The notes under the pieces are model-generated. The model did not search any database, was not told the DNA's origin, and worked only from the letters and a program-made list of their open reading frames with translations. Made by a program: the position numbers and the translations under genes. From the NCBI GenBank assembly GCA_020348925.1, contig CP070758.1, positions 3,227,983 to 3,252,301 on the forward strand: a DNA stretch of 24,319 bases, read 5' to 3'. Shown in pieces: positions 17,398 through 23,790 of this stretch (positions are counted from its first letter, which is position 1; every line of letters starts with the position of its first letter). Origin of the DNA: Gemmatimonadota bacterium. Its GTDB lineage: Bacteria > JBHIER01 > G020348925.

Positions 17398-17752
17398 ACT
17401 CTTGTCAGACGTGGACGTAAACGTTTTAACGGAGGAAGGTCAAGGGGAAAAATTTCAAATCAAAATCTTTTAAACGCATCTACGCTTATACGTTTCCGCA
17501 CATGTACTCTCTCTCATTCGTGGGATGCGAAGGTGGTCATGGCTGCAACCTTCGCATTAGGAGCATTGAGTGCTTCAATGAACTTAATCCTGTTGTGAAG
17601 GGAGGTTTTTTTCTCTGCATACAATCGGATAGGCTTGATAATTAGGTTTTGCATCTTTGAAACTTACAGCCAAGCCGACAGCGTGTTGTAGAGCTGGTCA
17701 CGACGCCTTCTTTACGCTCGTTTTAATAAAGACTGAGAAGGCGTTTTGTTGT
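17398..17752 (+). ncRNA. Putative structured RNA transcript of about 355 nt, family not recognised
   Basis: Bounded by a near-consensus promoter (17364-17391) and an intrinsic terminator (17703-17754). The inside is hairpin-rich: a 10-bp perfect stem 17525-17534/17548-17557 (ATGCGAAGGT) with a 13-base loop, directly followed by a 6-bp stem 17564-17569/17575-17580 (CATTGA). I compared it by eye with tmRNA, RNase P RNA, SRP RNA and 6S RNA and found no convincing signature. A 47-codon reading frame (17502-17645) lies inside, so a small-protein mRNA is the alternative. It is the nearest transcription unit upstream of the PHP-ATPase gene, 380 bases away. The ends are inferred from the promoter and terminator. 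Confidence 0.4.
17502..17645 (+). CDS. Possible 47-aa Cys-rich small protein
   Basis: The ATG at 17502 opens MYSLSFVGCEGGHGCNLRIR and runs to TAG 17643-17645, with four Cys in total (9, 15, 24, 39). It sits inside the promoter-terminator unit 17364-17754. Against it: no ribosome site lies just upstream of the ATG (the only good one, GGAGGAAGG at 17431, is 60-70 bases away), and its codons run through the perfect stems of the putative RNA. The frame is open upstream to 17430 without a usual start codon. It is listed only as an alternative to a pure RNA gene. Confidence 0.18.
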   Translation: MYSLSFVGCEGGHGCNLRIRSIECFNELNPVVKGGFFLCIQSDRLDN

Positions 17753-17754
17753 TC
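17703..17754 (+). terminator. Intrinsic terminator of the short transcript
   Basis: ACGCCTTCT (17703-17711) pairs perfectly with AGAAGGCGT (17736-17744) and is followed by the T-rich tail TTTTGTTGTT (17744-17753). Confidence 0.7.
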
Positions 17755-18130
17755 TCAATAGGGTTCGAGGAATCGAGGATTCAAGGATTCGGGTGAATTC
17801 AACTTGAAATATTATTAAAATCTTTCTCTTCTTTCATTTCACCAAGCTCGAATCAAGTTCAGGCGATTGGAGAAACCCGGCTTTATACCAGGACCGATTC
17901 ATCGATTCCGTTTCTCTGCTAAAGATAAGAGTGGGACTCTCCGAGGGATTCCGGAGTTCTTTCGGATCTGTCCCTAAAAAATTGCCGATGGAGTGCGAGT
18001 TTAACTCCACTCAATGGGAACACCCGGGGTGTGAGGATTGTGAAAGGCGTTTTCCCGGATGAAATTCTGCTCATTTTATCTCACTGCAACAGCGATACGA
18101 TAGGAACAGGCTTCGGATAAGGAGGAAAAC
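17755..18130. other. Leader region of the PHP-ATPase gene
   Basis: There is no gene here. A small hairpin (GAGTGCGAG near 17994 with CTCCACTC near 18006) and several GATTC-rich stretches are visible. A promoter for the gene at 18131 must lie here unless it is read through from 17364, but I see no clear -35/-10 pair. AAGGAGG at 18119-18125 is the ribosome site of the next gene. Confidence 0.4.
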
Positions 18131-20101
18131 ATGGCATCGAAAAAACCTGTTCTCGACATGTTTCAAGCGGCCCACGCCCTGGAGTATGGAGCGAAATTCT
18201 ACAAGGCCGATTTCCATTTTCATACGCCGGCTTCTGAAGATGCCCGGGGAAAAAATCGGTATAATTTCAATCCGTACAAGATAAAATACCCACCGAAGGA
18301 AAAGACCCCCGGTTATGGCCGCGCAGTGAATGAAATCCAGAAAACGATCTTGAAGGATGCCCGTAAAATCGCGGCGGATATTGTGCGTCGTTTTTGTGAG
18401 GTCGACCTCTCACTGGTTGCTGTCACCGACCACAACGGCATTGGTACAATTTGGGCCGATGATGAATCTACTAAGAAAGCCATGGATTTGGCCGCTCCCA
18501 CCTGGTATGAGCTGATCGACGATGAGGCCCGGAAAGTGAACAGGAGGGAGGGGAAGACAGTCTTGACGATATTCCCCGGCACCGAAATCAGCACAACCGG
18601 GATACACATCTTGGCGATTTTTCCGCCTCAAAATCCCCGCAGGAAAGTTCATTTCATGATCTGCGACCTGTTGAACGAGGTCGGCTTTGCTGTCGATGAT
18701 TGGGGGAAAAATCCGAAAGTTGGGACGGCGAGTCCCTTTAATGCGATTCGTCTCATTGTTCAGAAAGGCGGAATTCCAATACTGGCGCATATTGACGGCA
18801 GCGATCAGGCCATTTTGAAACTGTACAAAATCAATAGCGGTGCAATGAAGAATGTGCTTCGCCACAAACAACTCTGTGCCGTCGAGATCGTGAAGCCGTC
18901 ACGGTTTTCGAAAAAGGATAAGAAGTTACAAAAAACGCTGAAAGACTGGATCGATATACTGCGCTTGAAGGAGGACCTAACGCCCCTTGCATATTTTCAA
19001 GGCTCCGATGCCCATGATCTGCCGACCGTTGCGAAGAGACACACCTACCTCAAGATGACCGAGCCATCTTTTTCAGGTTTTCGAACCGCAATCAAAATGC
19101 CCTCATCACGGGTGAGAATTTCAGATGTCCAGACGCCGGAGTTCGAGGGGCTGTATATTCACAGCGTGGCCGTCCATAATTCATTCTTCGGCAAGCAAAT
19201 GTTGAGGTTCAATCGTCATGCGAACTGCATCACCGGCAAGAAAGGATCGGGGAAATCTTATATTTTCGACTTGATGCAGGCCGCGGTCGATCCGGAGTTT
19301 CCTCACGCGCAGGGGGAGGTGACTCTGTTTATTGAAAAGCTGAAGGGTGCAGCGTCGCAGTATTACGCGTTTTCGCGCAGCAAGAAAGACGATCATGTCA
19401 AATTATATTCTCTCGGGGACAGTGCAACGACCGCTCAAGAGATTGATTTGGAGCAGGCCGATAATTTACACATACAACCGAATTTTTACAACGCTGCGAG
19501 AATCGAGGAACTGATCTCGTCGAGGGAGGGATTGAACTCCTTTTTGGTGAAACATTTTGGAAACCCAACAGAAAAGAACAAGCGCCGTTTCAATAAAAAG
19601 TTTTCAATTCCCTCTTTTCTTCGAGAGAAGGACGAACCGCTGCTGTTCCTCGAGTCGGATAGTGTTGGCTCCAAGCTCTCTGTCAATATCCAATGGTATA
19701 CAGGCAAGCCAAAAATGAGAGACTTCTTCACCCTCAGCAGGAGTCTGCGAAGGACGGCCTTGATGTGTATGGTTATTGTCATGAGCGATTTCGGTCCGGT
19801 AATTATTGACGCACCGGAGACACACTTTGACAATGAGGATATCGCACAGTTCCTTGTGCCCCTCATCAAAAGATATAAAGATTACCAGCAGGTGATTCTC
19901 TTTACGAACAATCCTCTGTTGGCCGTGAATACGGATCCTGACAATTACATTCTTTTAGAAACCAGAGGGGAAAAAGTGAAGAAAATCATATCGGGTTTTG
20001 CCATCGATGACGAACATCAAAAACCCTGGCTTCTAAAAATAATGGAAGGAAGTCTCCGTTCATTCCACAGACGCGCCGATAGATATGAGATTAATGAGTA
20101 A
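18131..20101 (+). CDS. PHP phosphoesterase-ABC/SMC-like ATPase fusion (TrlF-like, possible defence effector)
   Basis: The protein has 656 aa; ATG 18131 has AAGGAGG at 18119-18125. The N-terminal PHP domain (about 20-325) keeps its metal ligands: HFHT (His29, His31), TDHN (Asp100, His101), GTEIS (Glu152), LAHID (His220) and GSDAHD (Asp293, His295). The C-terminal ATPase has Walker A GKKGSGKS (369-376), Walker B PVIIDAPE (Asp560, Glu563) and a switch-like FTNN (591-594). The signature region LSRSLRR (535-541) lacks the usual Gly of LSxGxR. The stretch between Walker A and the signature is short, so there is no long coiled-coil arm, unlike SMC/RecN and longer PHP-ATPases. Known: PHP-coupled ATPases of this plan (named TrlF-like in databases, from memory) are predicted immune effectors that cut nucleic acid in an ATP-gated way. 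The substrate is not known. The gene stands alone after a putative RNA gene. Confidence 0.85.
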   Translation: MASKKPVLDMFQAAHALEYGAKFYKADFHFHTPASEDARGKNRYNFNPYKIKYPPKEKTPGYGRAVNEIQKTILKDARKIAADIVRRFCEVDLSLVAVTDHNGIGTIWADDESTKKAMDLAAPTWYELIDDEARKVNRREGKTVLTIFPGTEISTTGIHILAIFPPQNPRRKVHFMICDLLNEVGFAVDDWGKNPKVGTASPFNAIRLIVQKGGIPILAHIDGSDQAILKLYKINSGAMKNVLRHKQLCAVEIVKPSRFSKKDKKLQKTLKDWIDILRLKEDLTPLAYFQGSDAHDLPTVAKRHTYLKMTEPSFSGFRTAIKMPSSRVRISDVQTPEFEGLYIHSVAVHNSFFGKQMLRFNRHANCITGKKGSGKSYIFDLMQAAVDPEFPHAQGEVTLFIEKLKGAASQYYAFSRSKKDDHVKLYSLGDSATTAQEIDLEQADNLHIQPNFYNAARIEELISSREGLNSFLVKHFGNPTEKNKRRFNKKFSIPSFLREKDEPLLFLESDSVGSKLSVNIQWYTGKPKMRDFFTLSRSLRRTALMCMVIVMSDFGPVIIDAPETHFDNEDIAQFLVPLIKRYKDYQQVILFTNNPLLAVNTDPDNYILLETRGEKVKKIISGFAIDDEHQKPWLLKIMEGSLRSFHRRADRYEINE

Positions 20102-20226
20102 TCTCATTGATCTGTGCCAAATAAGACATAGGGACGTCAGCTAAGAAATATGCTTTCGTGCTATCGATGGGTTAGACTTTCAGAAACCTAAATTGAGCAA
20201 TTCTTGACAAACAAATATGACTTAGA

Positions 20227-20343
20227 TGTTATTCTGAGCTCGATTTATCGGACGAAGAATCTCTTACCTTATGAGTGAGATTCTTCACTTCTAATTGCTC
20301 CGTTCAGAATGACAAATCGGTACTTTGGTCCGATAAATCGCTC
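20227..20343 (+). repeat. Composite palindromic element (TGTTATTCTGAG / CTCAGAATGACA type)
   Basis: The outer ends are TGTTATTCTGAG (20227-20238) and TCAGAATGACA (20304-20314). The inner pair GAAGAATCTC (20254-20263) and GAGATTCTTC (20277-20286) is perfect. A further 13-bp perfect pair, CGATTTATCGGAC (20241-20253) and GTCCGATAAATCG (20328-20340), reaches beyond the right end. The arrangement looks like two interleaved inverted repeats. It has no coding content. Confidence 0.65.
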
Positions 20344-20373
20344 AGAGTAGGAGAAAATATTATTTAAGATAAA

Positions 20374-20436
20374 AATTCAAAGTTAAAGGTAAACATCTCT
20401 TTTTGAGAGATAATGCATGTTACCTTTCTTTGAATT
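20374..20436 (+). repeat. Long imperfect hairpin (63 bases)
   Basis: AATTCAAAG(TT)AAAGGTAA (20374-20392) pairs with TTACCTTTCTTTGAATT (20420-20436) with a two-base bulge. An inner stem ATCTCT/AGAGAT lies around 20395-20411. No T-run follows. It could be a distal mRNA-end structure of the upstream ATPase gene or another small palindromic element. Confidence 0.55.
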
Positions 20437-20684
20437 GAATGTAAAACCCAAGGGATAAAGAAAATGTAGTATTATCAGACCTGTTCCTAATTTGCTACGA
20501 GGACTAAAAAGTATGGCTTCAAAGGAAATCAACAGAAAGTTTGATCCGTGATTACTTTTTAATTTTCACCAAACTTTCTCAAACCTGGATGATAAAAATT
20601 TGTTACAGTGGTGGGTTAACGCCACATTTATCCCTGACGCGGCCAGGCCAAGAGATTATCCCCCTTTTCAACGGCCAGCGCTCC

Positions 20685-20760
20685 TGTCATCGCGAGAAGC
20701 ACAGTGATGAAGCAATCGTCCTGTTGTCGTGAGATTGCGACGCTGTCGCTCGCAATGACA
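20685..20760 (+). repeat. Palindromic repeat, 76 bp (TGTCATTGCGAG type)
   Basis: TGTCATCGCGAG (20685-20696) and CTCGCAATGACA (20749-20760) are terminal inverted repeats with one mismatch. The inside holds GAAGCAATCG and GAGATTGCGACG arms. The partner copy at 15847 shares the left end. Widely dispersed elements of this kind are known in several environmental lineages. They have no coding capacity, and their mobilising enzyme is not in the window. Confidence 0.7.
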
Positions 20761-20966
20761 AAAGAATGCCGGGCGAGAGTTCGGGTCTTAAGAATTATGA
20801 AGTTTTGCAGCCGCTCTTTCCAAAACGAGCATCAAGAAATCTCTAAGACAGGAATCAGTAGCCACAAATGTAGATCCAGAGGGGACCTGTTCCCGAAAAG
20901 AGGAAGACGCTGACGCCTGAATACCATTTGATAAGTAAAGCATTTATCAAAAGGAATTGATGCCCG

Positions 20967-21953
20967 TTACATGTGCAATTCGATCACATCCTCATCATTG
21001 AGAACGTAGTCCTTATTCACCCGCTGACCGTCGAATTTCTCCGATCCCCAGATACGGGCGAATCTGAGCTTTTCCCCGAAATCCTTGTGCACCATCTGGG
21101 CAAAATCGAGGAGCGTACACCCCCTTTTCAGGATAAAGGGTTTGTCCAATTCGGCCTCCTTGCCCGGAGGCTTGGAATGGACTCGGAGGATGCCGAGCAT
21201 GTCATAAACAGAACGTTTCAACTTTTCGAGGTTTTTTCCGTGCTTTGCGGAAACGGGCAGTATCGGAAAAGAAGCACTGTATTGGTCTTTCAATATGTGA
21301 AAAGTATCTTCGGAATCATCGAAATCATTTTTGTTTGCCACGATCATGGTCTTTTTATAGGCCACACTGCTCCATGGATCGACCTCCGGCTCCTCACGAA
21401 CAAGGGCCAATTTCGATTCTTTCATGATTTCCAGAGAAGTCTCCGTTTGAATGAGAGGATCGGCTGTTAAGTCGACCATAAGCAGGACACCGTCGGAGTT
21501 GCGGATAATGTTCGGCACCCAGAATGCCATATGATCGGCTGAAATGGGTGGGAGATCGACCAGCTGGATCTGAATATTTTCAAAGGGCATCATGGCCGGA
21601 TGGGGCATTCGGGTCGTAAAGGGGTATTCGGCGACCTCGGGAGATGCATGTGTCAAGGAGGATACAAGTTGTGATTTTCCAACATTGGGCAGTCCGGCCA
21701 GGACGACCTGACCCGCCCCTTCCTTCTCCACATGGAATGTTGCTGCACGTTTTCCTGCTTTTCTCTCCTGTTGAAGCTCGGTATTGTGCTTGGCGATTCG
21801 CTTTCTTATATCACCCTGGAGCTTCATCGTCCCCTTGTGTTTGGGGATCGTGGCATACATCTCCTTCAAGGCCTGTATTTTCTCGGCCGGTGTTTTAGCC
21901 TGTCTGTATCTCTCTTCTGCGGCTAAGTAATCCGGTGTCAGGTTGGCTGGCAT
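20967..21953 (-). CDS. Obg/DRG-like GTPase with C-terminal TGS domain
   Basis: The protein has 328 aa from the ATG at 21953. A helical N-terminus (about 10-70, TPAEKIQALKEMYATIPKHKG, then KRIAKHNTELQQERK) resembles the DRG helix-turn-helix and basic region. The G domain has G1 GLPNVGKS (87-94), G2 PFTT (111-114), G3 DLPP (133-136), G4 NKND (207-210) and G5 SAK (235-237). The C-terminal 65 residues (DKPFILKRGCTLLDFAQMVH ... DEDVIELHM) are a TGS beta-grasp domain. G3 departs from the canonical DxxG (DLPG in Obg and DRG): Pro replaces the switch-II Gly. Relatives bind ribosomes or act in translation, so a ribosome-linked role is inferred. It is the last gene of the minus-strand cluster, 25 bases after the LiaF-like remnant. 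Confidence 0.88.
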   Translation of the reverse strand: MPANLTPDYLAAEERYRQAKTPAEKIQALKEMYATIPKHKGTMKLQGDIRKRIAKHNTELQQERKAGKRAATFHVEKEGAGQVVLAGLPNVGKSQLVSSLTHASPEVAEYPFTTRMPHPAMMPFENIQIQLVDLPPISADHMAFWVPNIIRNSDGVLLMVDLTADPLIQTETSLEIMKESKLALVREEPEVDPWSSVAYKKTMIVANKNDFDDSEDTFHILKDQYSASFPILPVSAKHGKNLEKLKRSVYDMLGILRVHSKPPGKEAELDKPFILKRGCTLLDFAQMVHKDFGEKLRFARIWGSEKFDGQRVNKDYVLNDEDVIELHM

Positions 21954-21978
21954 AATGAAGAATCTGAACGCGTTGAAC

Positions 21979-22303
21979 CTACGTTACATTAATATCACCG
22001 AAGACATGGGATGCAAAGATCCTCAATTTCTTCGCGGCACGATCGAACCCGTCGGATTTATAGTCAAGCTTGGAGAAAAGGCCGCTCTGCGACTTATTAC
22101 TATCACCCGATTGGATGTCAATTTCGGATAAATCGACGCCGATATCCCCGAATATGGTGCTGATGTCCCCCCCCTTGGAATGATTTTGAGTGAACCGTGA
22201 TATTCGCATCACCGAAAATATGCGACATCCCAACCCGTTCTCGCATTGTGAGAGGCATAAAAAATATTGAAGGTGGAAGTATTGAAGAGGAATCGGCCAT
22301 CAC
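21979..22303 (-). pseudogene. LiaF-like C-terminal (toastrack-type) fragment with a G-run frameshift
   Basis: Read on the minus strand from ATG 22303, the frame gives MSHIFGDANITVHSKSFQ. It then enters a run of eight G (complement of 22169-22176) and is lost. One G fewer restores GGDISTIFGDIGVDLSEIDI ... FASHVFGDINVT to the stop at 21979. The joined chain has three repeats of the S-x-(I/V)-F-G-D pattern that marks the LiaF/DUF2154 cell-envelope stress-sensing fold. The N-terminus is short and has no membrane helices, so the gene may be an old remnant or a solo domain. The frameshift may be real (slippery homopolymer) or a sequencing error. It lies between the zinc-ribbon and GTPase genes on the same strand. 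Confidence 0.6.
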
Positions 22304-22377
22304 ATCATAAAGGTTTTACCGCATTTTCGGAATCTCTTCGAAAGGTGAATGGTGATCGAAGGAGGGTTATACGACGT

Positions 22378-22731
22378 TCACGAATAGTCTACCCAATACA
22401 GAATACGCCCACAGTTTTCGCACGTTTTGATAAAATCCTCCTGTCCACGGCAGGCCACCTCTGTCGGCAGCTTCACAAAACAGCCCAAGCACACACCACT
22501 CTTGACAGGCACAATGGCCTGCTTGTATCTTTTAGCAGCCCGTTCGTACGTCTTTAATAATTTTTCATCGATTCTCTTGGCCAATTCATTTCTTGTTTCC
22601 TGGAGCTTATCCAAACCATCCATTTTAAAGCCCATTTTTGATTGACTTTTCGCAAATTCAGTATCCGTCGCGTCAGCAATCATCTGATCCAAATCCTGCA
22701 GTACGATAAGATTTTTCAACTGCTCCGTCAC
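22378..22731 (-). CDS. Small C4-type zinc-ribbon protein
   Basis: The protein has 117 aa from a GTG start at 22731. AAGGAGG lies about 9 bases upstream, inside the end of the EIIA gene. The start overlaps that gene's stop by four bases (GTGA), which suggests translational coupling. The N-terminal half is predicted helical and coiled (LQETRNELAKRIDEKLLKTY). The C-terminal half is a zinc ribbon with CLGC (Cys81, Cys84) and CENC (Cys104, Cys107), of the zf-RING_7/DUF-type family that includes HP0958-like proteins. Those members are longer, with two long coiled-coil helices, so this is a compact form. Family members bind nucleic acid or partner proteins, and no precise role can be given. Confidence 0.85.
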   Translation of the reverse strand: MTEQLKNLIVLQDLDQMIADATDTEFAKSQSKMGFKMDGLDKLQETRNELAKRIDEKLLKTYERAAKRYKQAIVPVKSGVCLGCFVKLPTEVACRGQEDFIKTCENCGRILYWVDYS

Positions 22732-23198
22732 TTCAGCTTTCCTCCTTCGATGATGTCCTTAAATTCTTGGAACGTATTCACCTGCAGAAGTTTTTCCCGA
22801 ATCTTTTTTTTCCCCAACAACTCGACAAGTTTTCCTAAAACAACAAGATAACGATTTTTCTTATCTAAATAGGGGGCAATAATCATGAATATCAAATGGA
22901 CAGGTTTCCCGTCGATGGCTTTGAACTTAATGCCGAGCTTGGATTTGCCAAAGGCGATGATCAAATTTGTTGTGGAGAGTGTTCTTCCGTGAGGAATAGC
23001 GATACCCTTACCAATACCAGTGCTTCCGAGACTTTCTCTTTGTTGAAGCATTTCCAGGAGAATCTCTTTGTCTTTGATTTTTTTCTGGGAGACGAAGAGG
23101 TCAACAAACTCAACAATTGCGTCTTTCTTCGTCCTTGCCTGTAAATTCGGTAGAAATAGGTTTTCCTCGAAGAGGGATACGAACTCACGGTTTTCCAT
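22728..23198 (-). CDS. ptsN: PTS EIIA component, nitrogen-regulatory/fructose type
   Basis: The protein has 156 aa from the ATG at 23198, chosen because GGAG sits 9 bases upstream; an ATG at 23222 would add eight residues without a site. The fold is PTS_EIIA_2. The active-site block GSTGIGKGIAIPHGRT places the phosphorylated His at residue 70, preceded by LQQRESL. Family roles: it takes phosphate from NPr/HPr. EIIA(Ntr) proteins lack sugar-specific partners and regulate ion transport, nitrogen and envelope stress. No EIIB or EIIC gene is nearby, which favours a regulatory role. The symbol is given on that basis. It heads the minus-strand cluster EIIA, zinc ribbon, LiaF-like remnant, GTPase. 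Confidence 0.9.
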   Translation of the reverse strand: MENREFVSLFEENLFLPNLQARTKKDAIVEFVDLFVSQKKIKDKEILLEMLQQRESLGSTGIGKGIAIPHGRTLSTTNLIIAFGKSKLGIKFKAIDGKPVHLIFMIIAPYLDKKNRYLVVLGKLVELLGKKKIREKLLQVNTFQEFKDIIEGGKLK

Positions 23199-23283
23199 TC
23201 TTTTTTCTCCGTGATGGGTCATAATGGGTAAATATTCTGCGCTCTTTTTGAAGTGCGGCTTCTTTGAGCTGTCCCTTGCAGCA

Positions 23284-23314
23284 ATAATATCATGAGTAGA
23301 ACCCTAATTGTCAA
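23284..23314 (-). promoter_or_regulatory. Candidate promoter of the ptsN cluster
   Basis: On the minus strand, TTGACA (23314-23309) is followed by GATATT (23292-23287) at 16 bases, or by TATTAT (23289-23284) at 19 bases. It lies about 90 bases before the ptsN start. Confidence 0.45.
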
Positions 23315-23488
23315 TAAAAAAATGTATACGATTCACAATCGATAGAATTTGGTTTGAGCATAAAGATTATACGAGGGCCCCCAGGAAGATATGGAGATGG
23401 ATCGAAACACGGAACGGGATGTCACCTGGAGAGGTTTCGATAATATTTCGGTATTTCTCTAAGTCATATCTGTTCAGAGTTTTTGCGC

Positions 23489-23517
23489 TTGACATTGTTC
23501 GCGTTATTTCATAAATT
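23489..23517 (+). promoter_or_regulatory. Promoter of the tRNA-Gln/tRNA-Glu unit
   Basis: TTGACA is at 23489-23494. The -10 is best read as TAAATT at 23512-23517 (17-base spacer), with CATAAA at 23510-23515 as the other choice. The first tRNA begins 14 bases later. Confidence 0.5.
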
Positions 23518-23530
23518 TGAAAACTCACAG

Positions 23531-23604
23531 TGCCCTCTCGTCCAATGGCAGGACAGCGGACTCTGGATCCGTCAATCGGGGTTCGAATCCCTGGGGGGCA
23601 GCCA
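23531..23604 (+). tRNA. tRNA-Gln (anticodon CTG)
   Basis: This is a full cloverleaf of 74 bases with encoded CCA. The acceptor pair is TGCCCTC/GGGGGCA, the D stem GTCC/GGAC and the anticodon stem GCGGA/TCCGT, with loop CTCTGGA giving anticodon CTG. The T arm is CGGGG-TTCGAAT-CCCTG. The discriminator base is G, then CCA. Confidence 0.93.
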
Positions 23605-23660
23605 TCTCGAAAATAAAGAACGTCAGCAGCCGCTGACGTACACTTGTACCCGTTCCTGGC

Positions 23661-23738
23661 GGCGGTATCGTCTAGCCCGGTCTAGGACGCCGGCCTCTCA
23701 CGCCGGTAACAGGGGTTCAAATCCCCTTACCGCTACCA
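23661..23738 (+). tRNA. tRNA-Glu (anticodon CTC)
   Basis: The cloverleaf has encoded CCA. The acceptor pair is GGCGGTA/TACCGCT (first pair G-T). The anticodon stem CCGGC/GCCGG with loop CTCTCAC gives anticodon CTC. The T arm is AGGGG-TTCAAAT-CCCCT. It lies 56 bases after tRNA-Gln with a perfect 8-bp hairpin between them (23620-23639), probably in one precursor. Confidence 0.93.
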
Positions 23739-23744
23739 AATTTT

Positions 23745-23779
23745 ACAACCTCAGAATTTTTTATTCTGAGGTTGTTTTT
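23745..23779 (+). terminator. Intrinsic terminator after tRNA-Glu
   Basis: A perfect 13-bp stem, ACAACCTCAGAAT (23745-23757) with ATTCTGAGGTTGT (23763-23775), is followed by a T-run. Confidence 0.9.
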
Positions 23780-23790
23780 ATCATTTATGG

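Larger units (their letters stand above)
20102..20966. other. Gene-free, palindrome-rich region
   Basis: It contains three palindromic elements (20227-20343, 20374-20436, 20685-20760). A TTGACA at 20204-20209 is 17 bases before TGTTAT at 20227-20232, which is promoter-like but leads into no gene. A 12-codon frame at 20513 (MASKEINRKFDP) echoes the first residues of the ATPase but is too short to call. Nothing here is supported as a protein gene. Confidence 0.5.
23199..23530. other. Divergent intergenic region between ptsN and the tRNA genes
   Basis: It holds the two outward-facing promoter candidates (minus at 23284-23314, plus at 23489-23517). The middle (about 23315-23488) shows no gene or repeat that I can support. 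Confidence 0.4.

Noticed and set aside
17364-20101. Retron-like arrangement (RNA followed by an ATPase effector)
   Set aside because: No reverse transcriptase is encoded anywhere in the window, and retrons require one.
20204-20232. TTGACA-17-TGTTAT promoter-like pair
   Set aside because: Its -10 is the end of a palindromic element and no gene or terminator follows, so it is probably chance.
20541-20913. Overlapping short frames in the gene-free region
   Set aside because: They span the 76-bp repeat at 20685, lack start signals, and have no domain.
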